Assembly: GCA_037176885.1 (NCBI GenBank)
Contig: JAWWNJ010000051.1
Span: forward strand, 434,001-498,000
Reading direction: 5' to 3'
DNA from: Favolaschia claudopus
Taxonomy: Eukaryota; Basidiomycota; Agaricomycetes; Agaricales; Mycenaceae
DNA: 64,000 bases
Part shown: in pieces, positions 1 through 12,100 of the stretch
How the letters are laid out: every line of letters starts with the position of its first letter
Position numbering within the stretch: position 1 is the stretch's first letter
Translations under genes and position numbers: made by a program
Notes under the pieces: generated by a model
Seen by the model: the letters and a program-made list of their open reading frames with translations, nothing else
What the model was told of the DNA's origin: nothing
The model's database searches: none

Positions 1-1440
1 CTGGCTCGCATACCGCCAAGCCAACCTCCGCTTCGCTGAGGCCGTATACACCCAGATCACTCCCGGCGCGATGGTGTGGGTGCAGGACTACCACCTCATG
101 CTCCTACCCATGCTTCTGCGCGGTATCCTCGATGGTAGAAATGCTGGCACAGCGACGACCGTGCGCGAGCTTGCCAACATCACTGAGGGAGTTGAGGGTG
201 AGGACATGTCGGTCCCCAAGAAGGTACCCAACGTCAAAATCGGCTTCTTCCTACACACTCCATTCCCCAGTAGCGAGATCTACCGGTGCGTAAATCTTTC
301 CAACAATCAGGCCTGGCAGCTAACTCATTCATACTCAGTATTCTGCCCGTGCGACGCGAAATTTTGCTTGGTGTGCTATATTGTGATCTCATTGGCTTCC
401 ATACCTACGACTATGCGCGTCATTTCCTCTCTTCGTGCACACGTATCCTCGCGCTTCCGACGATGCCCAATGGAGTCGAGTTTGAAGGTCGCCTCGCGCA
501 TGTAGGAACATTCCCCATCGGCATTGAGCCAAGCTCCTTCATTGAGGTACGCCTGCGTCTTTAAGCCGTCCTAATTTCTTGCTCAGACTGCCGCAGAATC
601 TTCAACGCGATCAAGTCAAGCAACGAATCCGCCAACTCGAGTCGCGCTTCAGTGGTGTAAAAGTCATCGTCGGTGTGGATAGACTTGACTACATCAAGGG
701 TGTTCCACAAAAACTCCACGCCCTTGAGCTCTTCCTCACACAACATCCCGAGTGGATTGGCAAGGTTGTCCTCGTGCAACTCGCCGTTCCTTCGCGACAA
801 GACGTAGAGGAATATCAGAACCTTCGTGCTACGGTGAATGAGCTCGTGGGCCGCATCAACGGGCGATTTGGCACTGTCGAGTTTATGCCGATCCACTTCA
901 TGCACAAGAGCTTGGCCTTTGACGAGCTCTGTGCTCTGTATGCGGTCAGCGATGTCTGCCTTGTCTCTAGCACTCGCGACGGAATGAACCTTGTAAGCGC
1001 GCTCTTTCTTTATCCACTCTTAGCGAAGCTTATGTTCTGTGCAGGTATCATACGAATATATCGCATGTCAGCAAGCAAGGCAGGGCGTCATGATTCTTTC
1101 CGAGTTCGCCGGCGCCGCACAGAGTCTGAACGGCTCAATTGTCGTCAATCCCTGGGACTCGCAGCAGGTAGCAGACGCGATCCATGAAGCTGTGACGATG
1201 GACGCACCCGCGCGGGCGGAAAACCATCGCAAGCTTTTCAAATACGTCAACAAGTACAGCGCTGCGTTCTGGGGGTCCAGTTTCATCAAGGAGATGGCCC
1301 GTATTCAGATTGGGGACACTGACCATGAAGGGCAGCCCGAGCTTGAGGTGCGCAGGGACGCGCCGGCCGGGTCGGGTAGTGTGATTGTTGACGGATCGGT
1401 GGTCAATACGCCAATGACTGCGAACACGCCCGGTCTGTGA
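1..1440 (+). CDS. TPS1: Trehalose-6-phosphate synthase, 3' part (TPS1-like)
   Basis: This encodes the C-terminal two thirds of alpha,alpha-trehalose-phosphate synthase (GT20), a cytosolic enzyme joining UDP-glucose and glucose-6-phosphate into trehalose-6-phosphate for stress protection. The 5' end lies outside the window. Exons are <1-285, 339-546, 597-992 and 1045-1440, all with GT-AG introns and phases that sum correctly. Visible family motifs are VWVQDYHLMLLP, GFFLHTPFPSSEIYR, VGVDRLDYIKGVPQKL, SSTRDGMNLVSYEYIACQ and the LSEFAGAAQSLNG/NPWD block. The third exon was set at 597 rather than at the nearer AG at 586 because only this keeps the frame (FIE joined to NLQRDQVKQR). A tail of about 50 residues after the catalytic domain carries no recognised motif. 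There is no phosphatase domain, so this is the TPS1 type, not TPS2. Confidence 0.96.
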
Positions 1441-4400
1441 TATGCTTGGGAAATAGATGAAATGTAAATTCCTTGTAATCCTTGTAGACATGATCCCCCT
1501 CCATTATGAACTACTTACTTTAGGGCGCGCTTAGTTGTACACCTGAATGCTGAGCCTGTGATAGCTGTCCTGACTCTAGGATGAGCGCAATAAAATTGCT
1601 GGAAACCGAGTACAGTAGTTGTCTAACAAGCCGCTCTGGAGTTGGCGCTCCGTCTTTTTCGTGCCAATGCAATGAACTGCGTTGACCTGAAACTGTTCCT
1701 GAGTTGGAGTTTTGCTGTTATAACGGGTTTGGTCCCTCCGACAGATCTTGACCCGCTCTAGTGATGGAGGTGTGCGCCAGGCTGTAAATTCTTGCATTTT
1801 CCCTATTTTGGACAGCAGAATTCCCTTTTCGGTGACTGGCGTCGGCACAATACCGCAAGAACACCACGGGCGAATAAATCGGGCACAGATAAGTATACGT
1901 AGTTGTGTATCTTCAGATAGAAGTCGTCGGCCCACCAGTGTACCGGATTTCCTACGTTCCGGGCTTTCGGTGAAGTACTAGGAGGAGCGCTTAGGGCCGA
2001 ACATTCAGTGCGGCCCGCCCTTGATACAGTTCATTGTACCTCTCGTCGGGCCGTCCAATAACGCTCATTCTTAACGTAGCCTGTAGGCGCCGAGGATTCG
2101 AAGCGCCGAGCTGAAAATAAATCGATGGTAAGCGCGTAGAGCGCCTGCTGCTTTTCGTTCCTTTGAACGATCAAGCGCTCGAGCTGTGATGTTGCCAGAT
2201 CCACAAGTTGCCGCGCAAATGCATAGTGCTCAGTGTCATGCTTGCGGCATTCGCACATCGTCCATCGGCGGCCGACGATCATGGCAGGACCTGAGAATAT
2301 TTTTCCGCGATGCAATTGCGTGACTTCCACTGCTTAACATGCAATAGTTTGTGTTTGTGGGCGCAGGTGTCAGCATTCGAAGTTCGCACCGACGAACTTG
2401 AATTACTAGATGGGGCAGATGGATAATTAGGGGAGGCGCCTAATGAGTATAAGCGCCGAGTTGTAGACGCCCATTAGGCGCCGAAACCAGTAACAGGATC
2501 CGATTGAAAGTCTGCACATCGCTTCGACACAGACCAGGATGAAAATAATATGAGGGAAGAAGGCGAAAGGATGAACAAGACGATTGACCAACTGCGACCA
2601 CGGGAATTTATATGAAAGTGGGATAATGGGACCTGTTTAGATAGATAAGGAGACTTGTAAGGAAACGAGGGAAGCGCACTGGCAGTCGTGAACATCTGGC
2701 GCGCTAGCACTTCACAGTGGGATAAAGGGATGTAGCCAATTTATCACCTTAGATCAAATCGAGACCGCAGCTGTGAGGCAGTTTCTTGCACACGAACTGG
2801 GAAATTGTCGCGAAGACAGAACACCCGACGTCCAAAAGAGTGTACAGCTTAGTTCCAGTTTCGCGCAATCATTGCGATGAGATACCTCGAAATGCGGCAT
2901 TGGTGGCGAGCGGTTGGCTACAATTTGAGGCTTAATGTCATCCTGAGCGCATAGTCGGCACCGTTTACGGTTTGTGTTGCAGGACAGCTGGTGAAAGAGC
3001 GAAACGATCTCTTGAAAGGAACCTCAGAGCAAGTTGTATCATCGCGACAATCTCTGCCGAGTCAGATGTGTCTGCGTCTTGCACGAATGAAAACCGCCAG
3101 CCATAGAATATTGCCAGGAGAGGTATGGGCAGCTTATTACTGAAAACAGAGCGCCAGGGGCGTTGTGCATAGACCTGCGATACAGAGATCGGTATATCGA
3201 GAGATTTGAGTCATCGAAAATAGGCGCACCGACGTGTCCTCCATTCGGTGCAAAGAATCACGCAATTCTTTGTCATGCGCAGCAGAGAGTCTACTTCCGT
3301 GTAAGTAAGTACTATGTTCTGTATTTTCCAGTTCTAACTGAAGCCTAGAAACAATGCACCGTTTTAGGATCCGAACTTCCGAAGGGGGTCAGCCTTGACC
3401 CCAAGACTCGCCTGGCGAGTAGCCAAAACTATGACATTATTTATCGTCAAGAAATCGAACTTCCATTTAGCGCAATTCCAACGCCCAGGTACAACTTTGG
3501 CTCACATGTGGTCAGCGGATTGGTGGATCAATGGCGTGGCGAACTTCCTAATCGGGACTTGACCTTCCCAACTCGGGTGTCATCAACCACGGCTCCTTCA
3601 TATCATTCGGAAACTGCGGCAGAATGTTGGCAGAATCTCTGCCGATGGCCAGCCATCATGTCCGGCAGATGACTGACGTAACTGATCTAAGGATAGCACA
3701 AGTAAACAAATGAGACGCGTCGCGTCTAGGGTGCACTGTACGCGCTGCGATGCAGTATAGGCTTCTCAAAAGCGTGTAACTAGCTGATTTTACCTTCTCC
3801 TTTGCGGCTTACTCGCAATTTACAGTGGTAGCAGCAAGAAATCTTGAGAAAATAGTGTTTACTTACCTGGCGTTGTGGGTCACTCACTTCCTAATGATGG
3901 TGAAAGCTCCTGCTGCAGTTTGAGTAGGTAGATTCCCTGAGATTACTTACTATGGTCTATGCAGAATTATATCCTGGCAAGATCAGTTACAAGGCAATTT
4001 TTTGCCATGGCTTCAAGTTGATGTGGGCTCATTTGGTATGGATTGGGCCTACATTTGTTGCTGGTGCAATTCTGGCAAGACTCCTGAACTTTTGAAAAGC
4101 CTCTTTGTTCCCATCGATATCATCTTGTGTTGAAATAGCGCAAAATATGCTGAAGTGAAGCAGTCCGGTCGCTCAGCAGGTTGGCGAGATCCGATCAATC
4201 TTTGATGCCGGGCCGTTGAGCGTGTGACCACGTCCTCCGACTTCGGTGTTCGAACTTCGAAGTTGCAAACAGTGCGATACTTCGACCAGAGACTATTAAT
4301 TATCAACAAACTATGGACTTCGACTTGCAAGTATCCCTAAACTTAGGACTTTGTTCTGGCAGTGCGATTAATTGACGAAAAAAGATCTCATACAAAATCC

Positions 4401-5757
4401 AATCGGAATCCGCCAGACAAGGATAAGGCAGAAAGCAGAGGCTCAGAATCAAGGAACATCACAAATTACCATGTTAGGAAGCGTAGCTGTCGCCTTCGAT
4501 GTCGCAAGGCTAAACTCAAACGCCACTGGTGAATATCGGTCTTGATACAAGAAGGCGAAGACCTTAAGGAGTCATGAGCGTGTGATGCTGAACTCAGAAG
4601 GTGGGAGTTTGACATTATTCTGGACCGCACTCTTGCCTTTGATTGCGCAGAACCACAGCCTGAACTGGGCCAAAGCAAGTGATTCTTTGGAGCAAACACA
4701 CCAGCAAATGCTTTGAACTTTTGATATAATTGAAAAATGAAAGCTGGAGGTCAAGAAAGCTACTAGTCCATTCCGAAAGACGGTTGCGATTTCAAGACAT
4801 TGACACGATGAAGAGGGCCGCTCCGAGGGAGCTCTGAAGCATCAATCCGGCCAATTGTGTAAGTCGTGAGGAGATCTCCAAGTCGAAGGGGATAGAGATA
4901 ACACCCGAATGCGAATGTACTATCAATGTATAGGAAACTCCAAGAGGACCCTTTTGAACGTGTGTAGGAAGCGAGCCTGAGCGAGCCATCGCAATACAGT
5001 GCTGCGATCTTGGTTCTTGAATAGATCAGCTTCCTTGAAGACGTCTTGGGGCTGTTAGCGCAAAACAGATGCCTTTTATCCGCTATGTGCCTTGGGTGAA
5101 TATACAGAAGTGGTTTCCTGGAGTGCGGCAGCTGCACGAAGATGTTAGGGCCAGAGGACGGAATACATTCCACGTTTGAAGTATGTAATGTTAAAAACAT
5201 CCCCAAATTTTCATTCTTGTAGAACCGGGGCATTGTAAGGTGTCTGCGGCCAAGTTCGGGAGACTTGTTATGAAACAGCCGTAAGCGAGCAAGTCCGGAC
5301 GCGAGAAAAACACGCTAATGTTCTTCCTAAGGCTGTTCGAAACGACTAGCGGCGGCATAAGGATGTCTTGAATTGTAATCGGCGTCAGTGCCCAGAGCTG
5401 TAAAGTTACAGATGACCAGAGGACATTGAAGTCACGGAACTGTTGAGAATGTAGGAGGATATTTTGGCAGCCGGGCATCGTGTAGTTAATGCAGACAGAA
5501 AAGGCGACTCCAGAATGTGGGCTGGCTCAGGATGGACCGTTCAGATCGCTTCAGGTACCAGTCCCATAAAATAAGTCCCGGAGTTCCGGAGGTCAAGAAA
5601 ACATCAACCACCAGCTGAGATCTTTTGCGGGTGAAAAACGACTGAAAAGATTTGAGGACAAGTTCGTTGCGTGACGATGTAACACAGAGTCACGGTAGCA
5701 CGTGAAAGGGCAAACAATGTCAAGCGTGTTGAACAAGTGTTTCCTCCTCCCGTCACC
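1441..5757. other. 4.3-kb gene-poor interval
   Basis: No gene can be assigned here. Open frames are short and lack family motifs or coherent splice sites. Two overlapping minus-strand frames at 4763-5233 and 5191-5478 (156 and 95 codons) are the best candidates for a real or decayed gene. The stretch KIAALYCDGSLRLASY has the look of a beta-propeller or F-box-type protein, but I cannot name it. Minus-strand donor-like sites (GTAAGT) near 3867 and 3950 also hint at an eroded spliced gene. Repeated GGCGCC-containing words lie at 2084-2110 and 2435-2482. The final part before 5758 holds the SPC25 promoter. Confidence 0.5.
2435..2482. repeat. Perfect 11-bp inverted repeat with 26-bp loop
   Basis: GGCGCCTAATG at 2435-2445 is exactly reverse-complementary to CATTAGGCGCC at 2472-2482. 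The loop contains AAGCGCCGAG (2451-2460), which recurs exactly at 2101-2110, and TAGGCGCCGA recurs at 2084-2093 and 2475-2484. The words are therefore shared by two sites about 370 bp apart in non-coding DNA. They could be a protein-binding site or the remains of a small mobile element. No flanking target-site duplication was recognised. Confidence 0.6.
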
Positions 5758-6663
5758 ATGTCTATGCACGTCCTGCGCGTACCACAGATAGATCTTGCTG
5801 CAGTCCTTGCCGATCCGAACCCTGAAATAGACCTCAGAGTCCAGGCTCTCGAAACCTCGACGCGCAATTTTCTTAAAGCGGTTGCCAACTACAAGACGCG
5901 AACGATCGCAAACATTGCCGACAAGCGTGCCACACATGCTGCAGAGAAGAAACGAGCAACCGAAAGGGTCTCCAACCTAGAGTCGGAGACAAACCAGTGC
6001 AAGATGCAGGAGATTCAACTCGTCGCAGGTTGTTTACGTCCTTGTTGGCCGTGAAGCCCATGACTCAGTGAATCATCCTTCTTCCAGACCTGCAGCGAGA
6101 GGCAGAAGAACGAAAGGAGGCTGAACTCGGGGTCGCTGCCTTCAAGCGACAGCTAACCACGCTCCGGGAAAGATGTACAGCGCTCGACTCGCAGATTGAG
6201 CATTATCGAGCGGTATCCGGAAACCTTGAACGGGGTGAGTTTCTGAGCATTTGTTGTACCTCCTATTGACACTATGCACCAGAAAAGAAGGATGAACGTG
6301 AAAACCTCGGTCTGACAGCCACGCAGGTCGCCGCTCAAACCGAAGCAATGGAGCGACGACTGGGCTGTGTGGTCGAAGGTGTAGACAAAGGGCAAATTCT
6401 AGTCCGAATGTCTAAGCTAGACCCATCGAATCCTGAACGCGAGTTTACCTTCGTTCTGGATGTGTCTAGTAATTCTTACAAAGGTATGTGTTCTTTCGTC
6501 GGCCTTGACGCTTGCTTATGCTTGTTCAGTCATCACTGCCACTCCATCGCTCGCCGCGCTCCCCATGCTGCTCGCGCAACTCCGCGAGTCCAAAGATGTC
6601 ATGGGGTTTATCAAGGACGTCCGACAGGCGTACTTGGACATGATTCAGATGAACTCGAGTTGA
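5758..6663 (+). CDS. SPC25: Kinetochore protein SPC25 (NDC80 complex)
   Basis: This is a subunit of the NDC80 complex, which links kinetochores to spindle microtubules. Exons are 5758-6028, 6088-6234, 6283-6483 and 6530-6663, giving 250 residues, a normal SPC25 length. The first 150 residues are E/K/R/Q-rich and predicted coiled coil (for example ATHAAEKKRATERVSNLE). The C-terminal 90 residues show the globular SPC25 pattern: a REFTFVLDV strand, SNSYKV, a TPSLAALPMLLAQL segment and the terminal FIKDVRQAYLDM helix. The ATG at 5758 is used; the open frame runs a little further upstream but has no earlier ATG. Identification rests on the C-terminal domain pattern, because the coiled coil itself is not diagnostic. 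Confidence 0.85.
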
Positions 6664-9119
6664 TGTATATGCCTGTCTCTGTATTCTCACCTAATGTATT
6701 GCACTGTATCAAGTACGACTTTTTTCCTGGTTTTTGCCGCGCTATTTTACCTCATTCCACGCCATTGCCAGCAATTCGTGTCAACACTTTCAACACTTCT
6801 CCCGCGGCAGACAGCTCGAAGTCCAGGCAAGATGAATATGCAGAACTATCTGCTCTAATCTCCACCAGTTTTGTGGAGATCTCTCTCGACGCTAAGTATG
6901 TTATCTGCGGCCATGAATGCCATGTCACGATGTATTCTCAATCCCGCGACATCTGAGGGCATTCGATTGCTTAGGCGCAGATGAATTTGCCGTCAGCAAT
7001 ATTCGGGCGCATCGTGTTCTCGTTCCGTTTCCGAACATTGTACATATTATAGATTCAGCCCAGCTTTAACTTCAATCGATTCATAGATCGCCAACCGCTC
7101 ATACAGCTTCAAATCGAGTTCCTATTCTATGTTCTGTACCGAGGAGATTTTTGTTGGCAGATAATCATGAGGATGTACTGTCAATCAACATGTGCACGAA
7201 TGGCGACTCTGCAAGAAGAACGAGCCCGGAGTACGATCCTTGCTTTCAGAAATACAGCTTTTTTCCCCGTTGAAAGTGAATATCATTTCAAACATGACGT
7301 TGCGAAGCGGTTGCGCTTAGCCTAGCGATATCCGGGGAACTCTGCCAAGCCGTCAGGCGGAGTGAGGACCGTGAATATTACACGTTGGAGGGTACAAAAA
7401 TTTTAATGGTCTGGGAGCAATGGGCTCGTGTCTGAGGCTCGCACTGCGTTCGCGAGTTGAAGTTTAGCGGTCAGCTGAGAATATCGGTAGATAGGCGATG
7501 AGTGCCGGCGATCATTTGTGAATTATAACACGTACAGTGTTCATGAATATTGAGGATGAGGATGAATATGAGGAAGCAGTGTAGCCCATTGGTGGACAAG
7601 TAGTTAAGTGGCCGCGCGCAGTATTCAACTTCCCGTATTAAGCCTGATGTCCGGCGGGGAAAGCCCGAGTGTGGCCAAGTGTTCTATAGCAAGCTAAATG
7701 GAGCATAGTGATTCACCGAAAGAGCCAATGTGCAAGTTGTGATATTTGAACTTTGAAGCTGTAGACCCAGCCAAAGCCCTGAGTCTTCTCTAGGATTGTA
7801 GCCAAGTCAGGCCAAGTCACTCTTAGTACATACCTTAGCTGTTCAAAGATGTGAATCGGAAACAGAAGCTTCAGAGCGGAGCCTGAGAAGTGAGCGCACA
7901 GTCGCAGAACGCGAGGTAAACCAAAAAACAAGGTTTACTGGAGAGCTAATCAGGTGCTGGGCCCAAGGTAAACGGCGTACGTTCCGTGGGCGATATGAAT
8001 AGTTGGAGTCGTCGATGACCCCGGTCCGGAGCCAGGGCAGAACATGATTATTCGATCCGGAGAGGGAGGAAACGAAGGGGGAGTCATAACGGTGAATTTG
8101 GACTGTATAGAGGGACCCTTCGAGCTGTTGAGATCGACAGTGGCAATGGGCAGTTTGAGGGGCGGCAAAAAGGGAGATCGTGGGTGGGTCGAGCTGTCGA
8201 GGCATGTGAGACGTGCAATTTTTTTTTCTTTGTTGATTTTGGGCAAAAAGAAAGGATTGGGTTGTGACCGGCGTCTGCATGGCGTTTGTTTGTACAATTT
8301 AGCGCGCGCCAGTTGTCGATACTACTGTATTATCAGCAACAGCTCCATTTTAGCGAATCTGTGCGGTTAAAGTTGACCACAAAAATCGTCTATGAAACTG
8401 TACAGTGTACTTTTTTGAGACCGGGGATTCTTCCAACAGTGCATCGGAATCAAAACTCACACGGCGTTCACTTTACTGGATTTGGATTCTGCTATGTATT
8501 CCGACCGACTGGGCTTGGCCATTGTCCTATATAGTCACCAAGTCAGCGCGAGGAGTCGTGGGGCTTGAAAACCAGTTCGGATATTATTGACGAGGGAAGC
8601 GATCGACGTCCATTTTGAAAGCAGTGGGTCATACGTGGAGCAATTGCCACACAAGGAATCGTATATGGGTACGGATGAATTGACTACCCGATAGAGTCAG
8701 AATGAAGAGGACAGCCTGCAGGGGGGAAAATTGCTGCGGGAGGCGATATACTGTATTTTGTGAACGGAATAAAAAATTGAAGAGATGCAGCTGAGAGTGA
8801 TGGAAATGATAACGAATCGCGATTGAACCTTGCAGATAGACGCCCAGGTAAACCCAGCTACCATCGTCGTCACTGACTAGAGAAACAGGGAGCTAGAAAC
8901 CGAACCAAGACAAGCTTGGGAGCCAAGGAAGGCCGTTTACGGGACCAAAAGCTGTTGAGTTTCGAATTGGATTTCTGATGGCGAGGCAGTGCAATTACTT
9001 GAGGACAACTCGTTTGCTTTCGTTCAACATCGTTCTCCCTTTCGACGACGCCAGGTTTCTTAGCGCCCGTGCTGTGCCTTCAAAAGCAGCTAGCCGTCTT
9101 CTAGAATCCCCTTCTTGTC
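6664..9119. other. 2.5-kb interval upstream of the calcium pump
   Basis: No supported gene. Overlapping frames around 7843-8370 on both strands are under 150 codons and show no domain. The interval holds the SPC25 3' end and presumably a long promoter or leader for the calcium ATPase. Pyrimidine-rich sequence (CTTTCG, TCTTC) immediately precedes the ATG at 9120, as is usual near fungal transcription starts. I see no transposon ends, tRNA or array repeats. Confidence 0.5.
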
Positions 9120-12100
9120 ATGCCCTCCGACGACCACAGCATTCCAGCAATTATCACGACAGACCTCACTGCAGACGACGATGACAACCCTCTCTCTTCT
9201 TCCCCCGTCCAATCCACTTCTCCAACCGCCCAAGGCCTTCTTTCCCCCCGTAGTCCTGCTTCAGTGCCCCGCGGTTCTTTGGACGTTCCCGGCTCCCCAA
9301 CTCACACAGACGACGGTGCCTCCATAATCACAGTTCCACCCTCTCCTACGCTTTCCAGCCACTCCTCGGTCCACTTTAACCAGCCAACCAGTCTGGCGCT
9401 GCGAGACAATAAGCCAGAACTACGTTCACCTGGCGGTCTGCTGTCACCCCTAGACACAAACAGAAATGGCAATGGCCATCAACGGAAGGCTAGTAATGCT
9501 ACCTTTGCCACCACAATCAGCGACGCAACGGTTCCCGACACGTCCCCTCGCCCAGAGGACGAACTTCGCCAAGTGAAATCCAACGCGACCAGCTTCACCC
9601 ACGTCGGCTCCCGCTCTGCTTCCCGTGCAAAGCGAGACACCGCTGATTCAGATACCGTTACTGCTGTCGAAAAGCGCCGTCAGGAGAGCGCTGTTCCTCA
9701 CGATGATGGCCTGGGAACTGACACCAACCCTGCCCCCTTCCGTTTCCGCGCCAACGAGCTTGCTATGATGCTCGACCCCAAGAGTCTTGATGCGTTGGAG
9801 GCATTGGGTGGCATTGATGCCCTTCTCGACGGTCTGGGAACGTCCGTCGACACGGGTCTCAGTCCGTCATCGTTGGCCCGGAGTGCCACGGGGTCATCTA
9901 GCCGCGGCGACGGCAGGCCTGGAGCAGGTGTCGGGGCATCACAGCGACACGATCCAGAAAAGGGTGAAGACGCCGTCCCGGCCATTACGCTTACGGACCC
10001 CGAAGGAGAGAAGTCCGCCAACTGGAACTCTTCGGAAGCCTTCGCTGCGCCTTTGGACGTTCGGAGGCGAGTTTACGGTGAAAATGCTCTTCCACATCGG
10101 AAAACCAAGTCATTACTTTCGTTGATGTACGCGGCTCTGAAGGATAAAGTGCTCGTACGTCCATCCTCTTTTTCGCTTGCCAAGTAAAAACATGCTCATA
10201 TCTTCGGACAGGTTCTGCTCTCAATTGCCGCGGTTGTATCCCTTGCTCTGGGACTCTTTCAGGATTTCGGGACAACGAGGGATCCTGATGAGCCTCCAGT
10301 TGATTGGGTTGAGGGTGTCGCCATTATGATTGCGATCCTGATCGTGGTAAGTTTTTATGCTGTCATTTAACCCTCCTTTGTTCACGTGTCGTAGGTTGTT
10401 GTAGGCTCCGTCAATGACTGGCAAAAGGAGCGCCAATTCCAAGTCCTCAATGAGAAGAAGGAGGAACGAGGTGTCAAGGTCATCCGGGGCGGTGTTGAGA
10501 CCGTTATCGACATCAAGGTTCATCTCATCTGTTTGGACTTGGGCTCGACATTCATGTCTGATGATTTCTACAGCAAGTCTTAGTTGGTGATATCGCTCTT
10601 TTGGAACCAGGCGAGATCGTACCGTGCGACGGCATCTTCCTCGGCGGTCACAATGTCAAATGCGACGAGTCTGGAGCAACGGGAGAGACGGACGCTCTAA
10701 AAAAGGCTACGTATGAAGAATGCATCAGCCTTCGCGGCGAAGAAACCGAACATCCCACGGACTGCTTCATTCTCAGCGGCAGCAAAGTCTTAGAAGGCGT
10801 CGGCAAGTACGTCGTCGTCGCTGTCGGAACGAAAAGTTTTAATGGTAGAATTATGATTGGTATGTGGCCCTACTACTGGCGATGCTCGCACTCATCCCAT
10901 TAGCTCTGCGCGGGGACGCCGATAATACACCTCTGCAAATCAAGCTGAATAGTTTGGCGGAATTAATTGCGAAGCTCGGGAGCGCTGCTGGCCTCATACT
11001 TTTCGTGGCCTTGCTCATTCGATTCTTCGTTCAACTTGGGACAAACAATCCGGTCAGAACCGCCAACCAGAAAGGCATTGCATTTGTCAATATCCTCATC
11101 ATTGCTGTAACTCTTATTGTCGTCGCTGTACCCGAAGGTGTGTGCATCCCAAGTTCCTCTCCAAGAACAGTTGATTGACCTCTTGCAAGGTTTACCGCTG
11201 GCTGTGACTCTAGCGCTGGCATTTGCCACGAAGCGCATGACCTATGAGAAACTATTGGTCCGTATTTTGGGGTCTTGCGAGACCATGGCCAACGCGTCGG
11301 TGGTCTGCACGGACAAGACCGGCACACTTACACAGAACGAGATGACAGTCGTTGCTGGGTCAATTGGCATCTACGCGAAGTTCGTCCGTAACTACCAGGA
11401 CAATGCCACTCGCTCCAATGCCAATGACCCTGGTCCCCGGAAACACGTCAACGACTTCTCCCTCGACCTGTCGCAATTGAACACAGTACTGAGCCCGCAG
11501 CTCCAGGAACTGTTCAACGAGGCCATTGCCGTCAACTCCACCGCTTTCCAGGACAAGGACCCTGAGACGGGCGAGACCGTGTTTATCGGCAGCAAGACTG
11601 AGACCGCGCTCCTTATGTTTGCATTGGAGCTCCAATGGCGAGACTTCAGAGCCACTCGTGACGGCGCCACCGTTGTGCAGATGATACCGTTCTCCAGTGA
11701 CCGCAAGGCCATGGGCGTCGTCGTTCGCACCCCGAAAGGCAAATACCGCCTTTACCTCAAGGGCGCCAGCGAGATACTGTCCAAGAAATGCGCACGACAC
11801 GTTGTGGTGCATAAAGATGGAGCTGGTTCTGGGGATGCCGATGCAGAAATCGAGACAACGGACATCGACGAACTCGCGAACGACAACATTTCCCGCACGA
11901 CCATCTTCTATGCGAACCAAATGCTCCGCACGATCGCGCTCTGCTATAGGGATCTGGAGTCGTGGCCTCCGCAAGGCGCCGTCCGTGATCATAACCATGA
12001 GGTACGCTCGAGCGCCCGTTTTTCAGTAACAACATATTAATTCTGTTTCAGGTTGCGTATGAGGATTTAGCTCAGGACTTGACTCTGATTGGGATCGTTG

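Noticed and set aside
7843..8370. Overlapping frames on both strands, up to 145 codons
   Set aside because: Composition is not protein-like, and no splice pattern or family motif fits; treated as chance.
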